In this document: in pieces, positions 48,667 through 58,902 of the stretch
Numbering within the stretch: position 1 is the stretch's first letter
How the letters are laid out: each line of letters begins with the position of its first letter
Assembly (NCBI RefSeq): GCF_020554865.1
Contig: NZ_JAJCIC010000007.1
Location: 62,001 to 126,000, forward strand
DNA from: Lacrimispora sp. 210928-DFI.3.58
Lineage (GTDB): Bacteria; Bacillota; Clostridia; Lachnospirales; Lachnospiraceae
Direction of reading: 5' to 3'
DNA: 64,000 nt
Position numbers and translations under genes: made by a program
Notes under the pieces: generated by a model
What the model was told of the DNA's origin: nothing
What the model saw: only the letters and a program-made list of their open reading frames with translations
Database searches by the model: none

Positions 48667-51600
48667 ATGGCACTGCAGTTTGTAATGGGCGGGGCAGGCT
48701 CCGGCAAGACCAGGACATTATATGAAATGGCGGTAAGGGAGTCCCTTGCCCATCCGGATATCCAGTACCTCTTTGTGGTGCCGGAGCAGTACACCATGCA
48801 GACACAGAAGGAGATCATACGGCTCCATCCGCGGCATGGGGTCATGAACATTGATATCCTGAGCTTTAAGCGTCTGGCCTACCGGGTATTTGAAGATCTG
48901 GGCGTACAGCTTCCGGCAGTGCTGGACGATATGGGGAAATCCATGATCTTAAGGAAGGTGGCAGGCAGGAAACGGGGAAAGCTGTCCCTCTATGGAAGCC
49001 ATCTGGACCAGGCCGGGTTTATCAGCCAGTTAAAGTCCCAGATCTCAGAGCTCTGCCAGTATGGCATTGGCCTCCAGGAGCTGAAAAAAGTCCGGGAGGA
49101 GACGGACCATGTGCTCCTTCGGCAGAAGCTGGAGGATCTGGAGATTATTTACAGGGAATTTCAGGACTATATGGAATCCAGATGCATCACGGCGGAGGAG
49201 GTATTGGACATCCTCTGCAGGGAGATCGTGCGCTGGGAAACGCTTAAGAACAGCGTGATACTGCTGGACGGCTTCACGGGCTTTACTCCGGTGCAGTACA
49301 GGCTGGCGGAGCTGTTCATGCTCCATGCCAGGGAGGTGGTCTGCTCTGTCACCGTGGATCTGAGGGAAAATCCATATAAGGAATGCAGCATGCAGCATTT
49401 ATTCTATATGGGACGCCATACCGTATGCCGCCTGTCAGAGCTGGCAAAGCGGCACAATGTGGAGCGCAGGGAGGATGTGCGCTGCGGGAAGCGTCCGGGC
49501 TGGCGGTTTGCAGACAGCCCGCAGCTGGACTTTCTGGAGCAGAACCTTTACCGGTACAGGGGAAAAAGCTGGGAAGGGGATGCGGGCTGCCTGGAGGTCT
49601 ACAGGGGAAAAAATCCGGAGGATGAGGTGGCTTATGTATGCCGGTGTATCCGCAGGATGGTGCAGGAGGAAGGACTGCGCTACCGGGATGCGGCGGTGAT
49701 CACAGGGAATTTAAGCTCCTATGGAAGGGAGATCGCCCACCAGTTTGAGGAGGAGGGAATCCCCTGCTTTTTGGATGACAAGAAAAGCATATTGGAAAAT
49801 CCCATGGTGGAGCTGATCCGGGCAGCCCTGGAGACCGTGAAGGACTGCTCCTATGAAAGTGTGTTCCGGTATCTGAAGACAGGGCTGGTGTATGAGAGAG
49901 GCGAGGACAGATCCCATGTGGAGGAAATGACAGACCGCCTGGAAAATTATGTAAGAGCTCTGGGCATCCGGGGCTGGAAGCAGTGGGATACTGTCTGGGA
50001 GAGACAGTACCGAGGCGGGGAGAAGCTGGATCTAATGGAGTTAAATGCCTACCGTAAACGGCTTCTGGAGCCCTTAAAGGAGCTGCGTCAGGCCTTTAAA
50101 GAGGAGGGAGCCACCATCGGTTCCGTGTCCGCAGCTCTGAGAAAATATCTGGAAAGCATGGAGCTGCGGGAAAAGCTGGAGGATTACCAGGCGTTTTTCC
50201 TGGAGCGCAGGGAGCCTGGGGATGAAAACCTGGCAAGGGAATACGGGCAGGTATATGATCTGGTGCTGGAGCTTTTGGTGCGTCTGGAAAGCCTGCTGGG
50301 AGAGGAAAAGGCGGACAGAAGAAACTACATCCAGATCCTGGATGCAGGCTTTGAGGAGATCAAGGTGGGCGTGATCCCTGCTACCATTGACCAGGTGATG
50401 GTGGGGGATATCACGAGAAGCCGTCTGGAGTCCGTGAAGGTCCTGTTCTTTGTGGGCGTCAACGAGGGCATTGTGCCCCAGAAAAAGCCGGGGGGAAGCA
50501 TTCTCACAGACGGGGACCGGGAGGTATTCCGCTCCATGGATCTGGAATTGGCGCCCACTGCAAAGGAGGAGGGCTGTATCCAGAAATATTACCTCTACAT
50601 GATCCTGTCCAAGCCTTCGAGGTATCTGATCCTCACTTATGCCTCCATGTCAGGAAGCGGCAAGAGCCAGAGGCCCTCCAGCCTGATCGGGGAGGTGGAG
50701 AAGCTCTTTCCATCGATCAGGGAGTCAGACAGCAGTTCGGCGGACTGGCCGGTGTTAAGCCCGAAGGATGGGCGTGAAAAGCTGATACAGGGGCTGCGTG
50801 ACAGGGCGGCAGGAAAAGCGGACCGTGCATTTTTAGAGCTGTACCGCCATTTTTACAGTGGCCAGGCCTGCAGAGACCAGGTGAAATGGCTGGTGGAGGC
50901 TGCCTTTTATTCCTTTGAGGAGAGGGGAATCGGCAGAGCAGCGGCAAAGGCCCTCTACGGCTCCATTCTCCAGGGAAGCGTCACAAGGCTGGAGCAGTTT
51001 GCCTCCTGCGCTTACGCTCATTTTCTGAAATACGGCCTGGAGCTTTTGGAGCGTCAGGAGTATGAGCTGGAGGCAGTGGACATGGGAAACCTGTTCCATG
51101 AGTCCATTGACAGGTGCTTTGGTGTCATGAAGGAGCGGGGACAGGACTGGAGAAGGATGACAGACGAAAGCCGCAGGGACCTTGTGAAGGAATGTGTGGC
51201 CCAGGTGACAGCAGGCTACGGCAATACCATCATGTCAAGCTCTGCCAGAAATGGATATCTGGCAGGCAGGGTGGAGCGCATGACAGACAGGACCATCTGG
51301 GCTCTGGCGGAGCAGGTGAAGAAGGGAGACTTTGAGCCAGTCGGCTTTGAGGTGTCCTTTTCTGCGGCGGATAATCTGAAGGCAATGCGCATTGCACTCT
51401 CTGAGGAGGAGGAGCTGCAGCTAAAGGGCCGTATTGACCGGCTGGATGTCTGTGAGGATGAGGATAGGGTATTTGTAAAGATCATTGATTATAAATCAGG
51501 CAGCACGGCCTTTGACCTGGCAGCCCTGTATTACGGCCTGCAGCTCCAGCTGGTGGTCTATATGGACGCTGCCCTGGAGCTGGAGGGAAGGAGGCATCCG

Positions 51601-52272
51601 GGCAAGGAGACCGTGCCTGCGGGGATATTCTACTATCATATCAAGGATCCCTTTGCAGACCAGAGGGAGGATATGACAGAGGAAGACATCGAAAGGGATA
51701 TTTTAAGGCAGCTTCGGATGAATGGGCTGGTAAACAGCGAGCTTTCCATCATCAGCCATTTAGACAGGGAGATCCGGAAGGAATCCGATGTGATCCCTGT
51801 TGCGGTAAAGGACGGGTATGTCCAGGAAAGCAGATCCTCCGTGGCCAGCACCCAGAGGTTTTCCGCCCTGAGGCGCTTTGTGGGCAGGCGGCTTAGGGAG
51901 GCAGGGCAGGATATCCTGGGAGGAGATGTGGACTTAAAGCCCTATAAGCAGGGCAGCCGTACCTCCTGCGATTACTGTCCCTATCATGCGGTCTGTGGTT
52001 TTGATACGAAGACATCGGGCTTTGGTTTCCGGCGTTTGAAGAACAGGAAGCCGGAGGAGATATGGGAAGAGATCGAGGAGGAAGAACGTGTGGAGGGTGC
52101 TGCAGGAGATGGCGCAGAGGGTGCGGCAGGCAGGGCCGTGTCTGGTCCGGTAAAGGATGCAGCGGGAAGTGCCGCGGACGATCCTGCAAAGGACAGAGGT
52201 ATAGATGGCGTGAAAGGAGACAGGGATTCTCATGGCAGTAAAATGGACAGAGAAACAGCAGCAGGTAATTGA
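48667..52272 (+). CDS. addB: AddB, helicase-nuclease subunit of the AddAB complex
   Basis: 1201 residues. Walker A is GGAGSGKTRTL (7-17). The C-terminal nuclease has GRIDRLDVCED and IIDYKSGSTAFD (about 920-950) with the catalytic Asp/Lys, and the iron-sulfur Cys set is one Cys near 780 (EQFASCAYAHFL) plus SCDYCPYHAVC (about 1099-1109). With AddA it resects double-strand breaks for RecA loading. After the Fe-S site comes a low-complexity tail of about 85 residues rich in Gly, Ala, Glu and Asp, beyond the usual end. It overlaps addA by 41 bases. Confidence 0.93.
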   Translation: MALQFVMGGAGSGKTRTLYEMAVRESLAHPDIQYLFVVPEQYTMQTQKEIIRLHPRHGVMNIDILSFKRLAYRVFEDLGVQLPAVLDDMGKSMILRKVAGRKRGKLSLYGSHLDQAGFISQLKSQISELCQYGIGLQELKKVREETDHVLLRQKLEDLEIIYREFQDYMESRCITAEEVLDILCREIVRWETLKNSVILLDGFTGFTPVQYRLAELFMLHAREVVCSVTVDLRENPYKECSMQHLFYMGRHTVCRLSELAKRHNVERREDVRCGKRPGWRFADSPQLDFLEQNLYRYRGKSWEGDAGCLEVYRGKNPEDEVAYVCRCIRRMVQEEGLRYRDAAVITGNLSSYGREIAHQFEEEGIPCFLDDKKSILENPMVELIRAALETVKDCSYESVFRYLKTGLVYERGEDRSHVEEMTDRLENYVRALGIRGWKQWDTVWERQYRGGEKLDLMELNAYRKRLLEPLKELRQAFKEEGATIGSVSAALRKYLESMELREKLEDYQAFFLERREPGDENLAREYGQVYDLVLELLVRLESLLGEEKADRRNYIQILDAGFEEIKVGVIPATIDQVMVGDITRSRLESVKVLFFVGVNEGIVPQKKPGGSILTDGDREVFRSMDLELAPTAKEEGCIQKYYLYMILSKPSRYLILTYASMSGSGKSQRPSSLIGEVEKLFPSIRESDSSSADWPVLSPKDGREKLIQGLRDRAAGKADRAFLELYRHFYSGQACRDQVKWLVEAAFYSFEERGIGRAAAKALYGSILQGSVTRLEQFASCAYAHFLKYGLELLERQEYELEAVDMGNLFHESIDRCFGVMKERGQDWRRMTDESRRDLVKECVAQVTAGYGNTIMSSSARNGYLAGRVERMTDRTIWALAEQVKKGDFEPVGFEVSFSAADNLKAMRIALSEEEELQLKGRIDRLDVCEDEDRVFVKIIDYKSGSTAFDLAALYYGLQLQLVVYMDAALELEGRRHPGKETVPAGIFYYHIKDPFADQREDMTEEDIERDILRQLRMNGLVNSELSIISHLDREIRKESDVIPVAVKDGYVQESRSSVASTQRFSALRRFVGRRLREAGQDILGGDVDLKPYKQGSRTSCDYCPYHAVCGFDTKTSGFGFRRLKNRKPEEIWEEIEEEERVEGAAGDGAEGAAGRAVSGPVKDAAGSAADDPAKDRGIDGVKGDRDSHGSKMDRETAAGN

Positions 52273-55200
52273 AAGCAGGAACCGCAGCCTCCTCGTGTCA
52301 GCGGCAGCCGGAAGCGGAAAAACGGCCGTGCTGGTGGAGCGCATTATCCGGATGATCAGCGAGGGGGAGCATCCCTTGGACATTGACCAGCTGCTTGTCA
52401 TGACCTTTACCAATGCTGCTGCATCAGAAATGCGGGAGCGCATCGGAGCTGCGGTGGAGAAGAAGCTGAGAGAGCACCCGGAGGATGAACATCTCTGGCT
52501 CCAGGCTGCCCTTGTTCCCCAGGCCCATATCACCACCATTGACAGCTTCTGTCTGAATGTGATACGGAACCATTACAGCAGCCTGGATATTGACCCCTCC
52601 TTCCGCATCGGGGATGAGGGGGAGCTGTCCCTCTTGAAGGGGGATGTGATGGGCCAGGTGCTGGAGGCGTGCTATGCAGAGGACAGCGGGGATTTTGGCC
52701 TGTTTGTGGAGCATTTCGGAAGAGGGCGGTCCGATAAGGGGATCGAGGATGTGATCTACCAGATGTGGCAGTTTGCCCAGAGCCATCCATGGCCCCTTGC
52801 GTGGCTGGAGGAGTGCCGCGAAGAGCTTTGGAAGGAGCATATGAGCCAGCTGGAGGACAGTCCCTGGATGAAGTTCCTTTTAAGGGATGTGAGCCTTCAG
52901 ATGGAGGAGCTGGCAGAGCAGGTGAGAGGCGCACTGACAGTATGCCGGGAGGAAAACGGGCCTCTGGCCTATGAGCCCATGCTGTTCAGTGATTTGGGAA
53001 AGCTGGAAACAGTGGGCCGTGCAGCATCAGAGGGAAGCTTTGAAGCCATGTATGAGGCCTTGGCGGGCCTGTCCTTTGACCGTCTGTCTTCCATCCGCAG
53101 CAAGGAGATTGACCAGGAGAAGAAGGCCTTTGTGAGCGGATGCCGGGACAGGGTAAAGAAGGCAGTCTCCAAATGCAGGGAATATTACGCGGCCCAAAGC
53201 CCGGAGGAGGTGGAGAAAAGCCTTGCCGGGACAAGAAAGCCTCTCAGTGTGCTCTTAGATGTGACAGAACGGTTTGATGCTGCCTACCGGGAGGCAAAGC
53301 GGGAACGGAATGTGCTGGATTTTAATGATATGGAGCATCTGGCGCTGGAGGTCCTTTTGGAGGAAGTGCCGCAGGAGGAGCTTTCTAAGGAGCAGGAAGA
53401 AGGAGAACGATCTCAGGCTCCGGTCCGGGGATGCCCCGTAAGGAGGCCGTCAGCCGTTGCTGAGGAGCTCAGCCGCCAGTTTGAGGAGATCCTTGTGGAC
53501 GAGTACCAGGACAGCAACCTGGTGCAGGAGGCTTTGATCACCAGCATTTCCAGGGAGAGGAGGGGCCATCCCAATGTGTTTATGGTAGGCGACGTGAAGC
53601 AGAGCATCTACCGCTTCCGTCTGGCAAGGCCGGAGCTGTTCATGGAAAAGTACGAATCCTACACCAGGGAGGAAAGCCCTCACCAGATGATAGAGCTCCG
53701 TCAGAATTTCCGAAGCAGGGAAAATGTGCTGAATGTGGTAAATGATGTCTTTTACCAGATCATGACAAAAAATCTGGGCGGTATCCGCTATCAGGAGGAG
53801 ACAGCCCTGTATCCCGGAGCATCCTTTCCGGAGGTGGAGGAAAATCTGGGGCCGGACATCAAAATGCGGCAGGAGGAAAGCGCGGAAGGCAGCACAGAGG
53901 ATGGCTTTGCCCGGGCGTTTTCGCTGGCAGCAGGAACCGCACCGGAGCTTCTCCTGGCGGACACGGGAACAGAGGCGTTTAAGCAGTTGGACGAGGATGC
54001 CCTGGACTACACGGCCAGGGAGCTGGAGGCCAGAATGGCAGCCTTACGGATACGCCAGCTGGTAAGCGAAGAGGAAGGCCTCCTCGTATGGGATAAGGAT
54101 CACTACCGCAGGGCCAGGTATGGCGACATGGTGATCCTTTTGAGGAGCATGGCAGGCTGGTCTGAGGTGTTTGTCAATATCCTGATGAACGAGGGCATCC
54201 CTGCCCACGCCCAGACAGCCACCGGATACTTTAACACGGTGGAGGTGGAGACCATCTTAAGCCTTCTCTCGATCATTGACAACCCCATGCAGGACATTCC
54301 CCTGGCAGCTGTTCTGCGTTCTCCTGTCATCGGCATGACGGACGAGGAGATGGCCTGGATGATGGCTGCCTACAAGAAGAATGCGAAAAAGGGCCAGGAC
54401 AGAGGAATGTACGGGGCCTGGAAGCTGTGGGAGGAGGCAGAGGAAGAAGGCAGTGTATCAGACAGGGAAAGAAAGGGAAGCATTGGGCAGATCCCCAATG
54501 AAACAGCAATATCGATATGGAAAAAACTGGGGAAATTAAGGAAACTCCTGACATCCCTAAGAGCCGCATCACGTTTCCTGCCCATCCACGAGCTGCTCTA
54601 CCGCGTTTACAGGGAGAGCGGCTACTATGATTACGTTTCAGCCATGCCGGCAGGAGAGACCAGGCGGGCAAATCTGGACATGCTGGTGGAGAAGGCAGCT
54701 GCCTATGAGGCGACCAGCTACAAGGGCCTGTTTCATTTTGTAAGGTACATCGAGCGGCTGAAAAAGTTCGATATGGATTTCGGAGAAGCCTCTGTGGCAG
54801 GAGAAGGGGAAAATGGAGTGCGGATCATGAGCATCCACAAGAGCAAGGGACTGGAGTTCCCCATTGTATTCTTGTCAGGCATGGGCAAGCACTTCAACAA
54901 GCAGGATGCCTACGGTCAGATCCTGCTGGATGCAGATCTGGGTGCTGCCACCGACTTCCTGGATCTGAAGCTCCGGGTAAAGGGGCCCACCTTAAAGAAG
55001 CAGGCCCTCAAGCGGCGCATGGAGCTGGAGGCCATGGGGGAGGAGCTGCGGGTGCTCTATGTGGCAATGACCCGCGCAAAGGAAAAGCTGATCATGACTG
55101 CCACAGACCGCTCATTGGAGAGCAAACTGGAAAAATGGCAGGACATTCCCCTGGTGGACGGGCAGATCCCCTACACCATCCTTTCCGGCGCCTCCTCCTT

Positions 55201-56125
55201 CTTAGACTGGGTCCTCATGGCGGAGCCTGCCATACCTGGCGGCCATATGGAGATCAGGCAGGCGGACATCCGGTCCCTTGTAGGCCGGGAAGCCGCTCTC
55301 CAGATAGACAGAAAGACAGCAAAGGCAGAGCTGCTCTGTCTGGATACAGGGCAGATATACGATGAGAGGGTGAGGGCAGAGCTGGATAAGGCCATGGACT
55401 ACCATTATCCCTTTGAGGCAGATACCGGCTTATACGCCATGGTATCTGTGTCAGAGCTGAAAAAGCAGAGCCAGATCGGCCGCTCGGAGGAGGCCTTTGG
55501 CACGGGGAGCAGGGAAATGGAGGCAGTGGGGCTGGAGGAGCTGGTAAGCCTGACGGCCCAGAGCCCGGAGTCCGGCCTCACTCCGTCGTCCCCAGGCAGC
55601 GGCGCTCTGCGCGGCACAGCGTATCACAGGGCCTTAGAACGCCTTTCCTTCCAGGACATTCACAGCCTTCAGGAGACAGAGGCTGCCCTTTTAGACCTTT
55701 ACGAGTCCGGCTTTCTGGACAGCGAGGCCTACGAGTGGGTAGAAGCCCAGGTCATATGGCGTTTTTTGGACAGCCCCTTAGGAAGGCGCATGGCCCAGGC
55801 CCAGAAGGAGGGCCGCATCCGCAGGGAGCAGCAGTTCATTATGGGCATCCCGGCCAGAGAGATGGGAAAGGGAGAGTCTGAGGAGCTGGTGCTGATCCAG
55901 GGAATCATTGACGCCTACTTAGAGGAGCCGGACGGCCTGGTGCTCATTGACTATAAGACGGACCGCGTCCCCCGGACAAAGAGCGGAGAGGGGGCCCGGA
56001 TGCTGGCAGAGCGCTACCGCATCCAGCTGGACTACTATGAACGCGCCCTGACCCAGCTGACAGGAAAGAACGTGAAGGAGAGGCTGATCTATTCTCTGAC
56101 CTTGCAGGAGGCCATCAAGGTGTAA
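52232..56125 (+). CDS. addA: AddA, helicase-nuclease subunit of the AddAB complex
   Basis: 1297 residues with UvrD-like helicase motifs: AAAGSGKTAVLVERIIRMI (motif I, about 25-43), DEYQDSNLVQEALI (motif II, about 420), GDVKQSIYRFRLARPELF (about 450) and SIHKSKGLEFPIVFLSG (about 870), VAMTRAKEKLI (motif VI). The C-terminal nuclease motif is IIDAYLEEPDGLVLIDYKTD (about 1226-1245). The active AddAB enzyme needs both proteins. GAAAGGAGA precedes the ATG by about 13 bases, inside the end of addB, so the two are coupled. It is longer than many AddA proteins, with an acidic/insert stretch around 480-600. Confidence 0.93.
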   Translation: MAVKWTEKQQQVIESRNRSLLVSAAAGSGKTAVLVERIIRMISEGEHPLDIDQLLVMTFTNAAASEMRERIGAAVEKKLREHPEDEHLWLQAALVPQAHITTIDSFCLNVIRNHYSSLDIDPSFRIGDEGELSLLKGDVMGQVLEACYAEDSGDFGLFVEHFGRGRSDKGIEDVIYQMWQFAQSHPWPLAWLEECREELWKEHMSQLEDSPWMKFLLRDVSLQMEELAEQVRGALTVCREENGPLAYEPMLFSDLGKLETVGRAASEGSFEAMYEALAGLSFDRLSSIRSKEIDQEKKAFVSGCRDRVKKAVSKCREYYAAQSPEEVEKSLAGTRKPLSVLLDVTERFDAAYREAKRERNVLDFNDMEHLALEVLLEEVPQEELSKEQEEGERSQAPVRGCPVRRPSAVAEELSRQFEEILVDEYQDSNLVQEALITSISRERRGHPNVFMVGDVKQSIYRFRLARPELFMEKYESYTREESPHQMIELRQNFRSRENVLNVVNDVFYQIMTKNLGGIRYQEETALYPGASFPEVEENLGPDIKMRQEESAEGSTEDGFARAFSLAAGTAPELLLADTGTEAFKQLDEDALDYTARELEARMAALRIRQLVSEEEGLLVWDKDHYRRARYGDMVILLRSMAGWSEVFVNILMNEGIPAHAQTATGYFNTVEVETILSLLSIIDNPMQDIPLAAVLRSPVIGMTDEEMAWMMAAYKKNAKKGQDRGMYGAWKLWEEAEEEGSVSDRERKGSIGQIPNETAISIWKKLGKLRKLLTSLRAASRFLPIHELLYRVYRESGYYDYVSAMPAGETRRANLDMLVEKAAAYEATSYKGLFHFVRYIERLKKFDMDFGEASVAGEGENGVRIMSIHKSKGLEFPIVFLSGMGKHFNKQDAYGQILLDADLGAATDFLDLKLRVKGPTLKKQALKRRMELEAMGEELRVLYVAMTRAKEKLIMTATDRSLESKLEKWQDIPLVDGQIPYTILSGASSFLDWVLMAEPAIPGGHMEIRQADIRSLVGREAALQIDRKTAKAELLCLDTGQIYDERVRAELDKAMDYHYPFEADTGLYAMVSVSELKKQSQIGRSEEAFGTGSREMEAVGLEELVSLTAQSPESGLTPSSPGSGALRGTAYHRALERLSFQDIHSLQETEAALLDLYESGFLDSEAYEWVEAQVIWRFLDSPLGRRMAQAQKEGRIRREQQFIMGIPAREMGKGESEELVLIQGIIDAYLEEPDGLVLIDYKTDRVPRTKSGEGARMLAERYRIQLDYYERALTQLTGKNVKERLIYSLTLQEAIKV

Positions 56126-56167
56126 AAGCCGGTGGATATAATTGGATAAATGAAGGGAGAACATGAC

Positions 56168-57049
56168 ATGACAAAGATTTTAAATTTCGGTTCCTTAAAC
56201 ATCGACTATACCTACAGTGTAGACCATTTCGTCAGAGGAGGGGAAACTCTGTCCTCGGATGAGCTTCATATTTATCCGGGAGGAAAGGGCCTTAACCAGT
56301 CGGTTGCCTTAAGCAAAAGCGGCGCAGAGGTATGGCATGCAGGAGCTGTGGGAGACGGGGACGGGGATTTCCTGGTGGATATTCTCAAGGAGGCAGGCGT
56401 ACACACGGACTGGCTCTGCTACACAGAAGGAAAGACCGGCCATGCCATCATACAGAGAGCGGCTGACGGAGGAAACTGCATCCTGCTCTATGGCGGTGCA
56501 AACCAGAAGATCACAAGGGATATGGCAGACAAGGCACTGGAAAATTTTGGAGAGGGAGATTATCTGGTGCTCCAGAATGAGATCAGTGAGATCGGCTATA
56601 TCATGGAGAAGGCACATGAAAGAGGGATGAAGATCGTGCTGAACCCATCCCCAATGAATGAAAAGATCCTGACCTATCCACTGGAATACACGGATTATTT
56701 CCTGGTAAATGAGGTGGAGGCAGAGGATATCTGCGGGGAGCCGGGAGAAGGGGACGCCCTTCTGGAGAAAATGGCAGACAGGTTCCCGGGAGCAAAGATC
56801 GTGCTGACCCTGGGATCAAAGGGCTCTCTTTATTGGAACGGCAGGGAGATATTGGAACAGTCCATCTATCCTGTAAAGACAGTGGATACGACTGCAGCCG
56901 GAGATACCTTTACAGGCTTCTTTATCGGCGGGCTGGTTCAGGGGCTGGATGAAAGGGCTGCCCTGGATCTGGCGGCAAAGGCTGCTTCTATCGCGGTTTC
57001 CCGGCCAGGGGCAGCATCCTCTATCCCATCAAGGGAGGAGATCAACTAG
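56168..57049 (+). CDS. PfkB-family carbohydrate kinase (ribokinase-like)
   Basis: 293 residues. The PfkB signatures are GGKGLNQSVALSKSG (about 39-53, sugar side) and DTTAAGDTFTGFFIGGLVQG (about 242-261, with the catalytic Asp). The opening ILNFGSLNIDYTYSVDHFVR is typical of ribokinase-type enzymes. It would phosphorylate a sugar or nucleoside with ATP; ribose is a guess. ATG at 56168 follows GGGAG; the frame's earlier ATG at 56150 lacks a site. It begins 42 bases after addA, but no functional link is evident. Confidence 0.85.
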   Translation: MTKILNFGSLNIDYTYSVDHFVRGGETLSSDELHIYPGGKGLNQSVALSKSGAEVWHAGAVGDGDGDFLVDILKEAGVHTDWLCYTEGKTGHAIIQRAADGGNCILLYGGANQKITRDMADKALENFGEGDYLVLQNEISEIGYIMEKAHERGMKIVLNPSPMNEKILTYPLEYTDYFLVNEVEAEDICGEPGEGDALLEKMADRFPGAKIVLTLGSKGSLYWNGREILEQSIYPVKTVDTTAAGDTFTGFFIGGLVQGLDERAALDLAAKAASIAVSRPGAASSIPSREEIN

Positions 57050-57135
57050 CAGGGACAACGCATTAAAAAGCGATTAGGAGGACAGGGTGGCGTTCAGGAT
57101 CGGATCGCGGCAGATTTTTATCAGATGAATGGCTT

Positions 57136-58533
57136 CTACCACTGGATGAAAATATTTCCCAGCCTTCTCACAGCCTCCCGCAGAGTGCTCTCCTCCAGAT
57201 CGGAATAGTTGATCACCAGCACATTTTCATACTCCGGTTCCACCTCCACACAGAACTCAGACAGGCAGGCAATATTGATACCCTGCTGTCTGGCCTTCTC
57301 CTTGATCTCCTTGTCCGTCAGGGAGGTATCCAGCTTAAGCAGGAGATGGGTGCCGCAGTGGCCGCCCATGACCTTTACCGTGGGAAGCAGGGCTGTCTGC
57401 TTGATGATGCGGATGAGCAGCTCTCCCTGATTTTGGTAATATTTTCTCATCCTGCTCAAATGGCGCTCAAAATATCCTTCCCTTATGAACCGTGCCAGGG
57501 CGTATTGCTCACAGCTGGAGGCAGTGTTGGAGAAGAAATTGGCCGATTCCACATACCGCACCATCAGCGGTTCCGGCAGTACCATGTAGCTTATGCGGAT
57601 AGCCGGCGCCAGAGTTTTGCTGAAGGTGTTCATATAGATGACACGATGGCTTAAATAGGTGCTTTTTAAAGCCGGAATGGGCCGGGAGTGGTAGCGGAAT
57701 TCGCAGTCATAGTCATCTTCGATGATATACCGGTCCGGTGCGCCGGCTGCCCAGCATAAAAGCTCCTGCCTGCGTGTTGCGGACATGACAGTCCCCAGGG
57801 GATAATGATGCTCCGGGGACACGTGGATCACCTTGACTCCGCTTTTCTGTAAGCTGGCCATATTGATCCCATTTTCGTCCATTTCCACGGAACGCCAGGC
57901 CAGCCCGTATTCTTCAAAGATGCGGGGGATCTTCCGGTAGCCTGGGTTTTCTACCCCATAAACGGCCTCTGGAGGGAGAAGCTTGATCAGCCGTCCGTAT
58001 AAGTATTCGATCCCTGCCCCGATGATGATGCATTCCGGCGACACCTTCATGCCCCTGGAGCGGTACAGATAGTCTGCAATGGTTTCCCGCAGCTCTTCCA
58101 CCCCAAGGAAATGGGCTCTGCGGACCAGCTCTATGCCCTGGTCCGCCAGCACCTCGCGCATGACCTTGCGCCACATAGAAAAAGGAAAACGCTCGTAAAC
58201 CGTATTGTTGGCCGTAAAATCGGCAAGCCAGGTATCTTCTTTGTAGAACTGGGGGTATAGAGTTGGTTCAGGGCGGTACTCAGGCATGGCCTCCACCTGG
58301 GCAGCAAAATATCCGCGCCTTTCTTTTGAGATCAGATAACCCTCTACGACCAGCTGTTCATAGGCGTTCATAACGGTCTTTACGCTGATCCCATTGTCCC
58401 TTGCCAGCTCCCGTTTGGAGGGAAGCTTTGTGCCTGTGGGGAGGCGTCCGCTTAGGATATCATTTTTCAGGCATTCATACAAATATTCATACAGCGGGCG
58501 GCTTCCACGCTTTCCAAAATCATACAGCAACAT
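57136..58533 (-). CDS. MocR-family regulator (GntR winged helix + aminotransferase-like domain)
   Basis: 465 residues. Residues about 10-80 are a GntR winged helix (PLYEYLYECLKNDILSGRLP, KRELARDNGISVKTVMNAYE). The rest is a fold-type-I PLP domain: YIIEDDYDCEFRYHSRPIPA (Asp contacting PLP) and the PLP-lysine in YMNTFSKTLAPAIRISYMVL. MocR/PdxR proteins are regulators of vitamin B6, GABA or other amine metabolism; the target here is unknown. It is convergent with the kinase gene and divergent from nothing coding; its promoter region faces the repeat element at 58626-58830. Confidence 0.9.
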   Translation of the reverse strand: MLLYDFGKRGSRPLYEYLYECLKNDILSGRLPTGTKLPSKRELARDNGISVKTVMNAYEQLVVEGYLISKERRGYFAAQVEAMPEYRPEPTLYPQFYKEDTWLADFTANNTVYERFPFSMWRKVMREVLADQGIELVRRAHFLGVEELRETIADYLYRSRGMKVSPECIIIGAGIEYLYGRLIKLLPPEAVYGVENPGYRKIPRIFEEYGLAWRSVEMDENGINMASLQKSGVKVIHVSPEHHYPLGTVMSATRRQELLCWAAGAPDRYIIEDDYDCEFRYHSRPIPALKSTYLSHRVIYMNTFSKTLAPAIRISYMVLPEPLMVRYVESANFFSNTASSCEQYALARFIREGYFERHLSRMRKYYQNQGELLIRIIKQTALLPTVKVMGGHCGTHLLLKLDTSLTDKEIKEKARQQGINIACLSEFCVEVEPEYENVLVINYSDLEESTLREAVRRLGNIFIQW

Positions 58534-58625
58534 AATCTGGTATCCTTTATTTTTATCATTTTGGTACTTTTACTGGTATCAACTTAAACTATAATGAATG
58601 TAGTCCCAGTTGTAAACAGGACGGA

Positions 58626-58830
58626 AGTTTGGGCTTTTGCATTTTTCACTGTACCTGGGGAGGGAGAGGCTGGGACTCCTGTTTCGGACATAAGAAGCAC
58701 TAAGACATCTGCTTTTTTCTACAATCCAGAGCCGTATCAACGCAACTCGCTGCGCTCAGACAGTCATTGATGCGGTCTGCTCCAGCCGTCCTCCTGTCAG
58801 CTGTAGCGCAACATGCAAAACCTCAAGGGG
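58626..58830. repeat. Long inverted-repeat family, diverged copy
   Basis: Arms GGGCTTTTGCAT (58630-58641) and ATGCAAAACC (58813-58822) enclose GTTTCGGACATAAGAAGCAC-TAAGACATCTG (58682-58712), the same as the inner part of the element at 6545-6805, then a central stem-loop whose loop contains CGCAACTCGCTGCGCTC (58740-58756). The outer arms are eroded. It fills the 369-base gap between the MocR and thyA genes; no gene is seen there. Confidence 0.7.
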
Positions 58831-58902
58831 AACAGGCTTTGGAAGACAGACTTTCGGCCCTGCAGAGCAGTACCGTCCGCAGGGCCGCAGAAAGCAATAA
58901 TA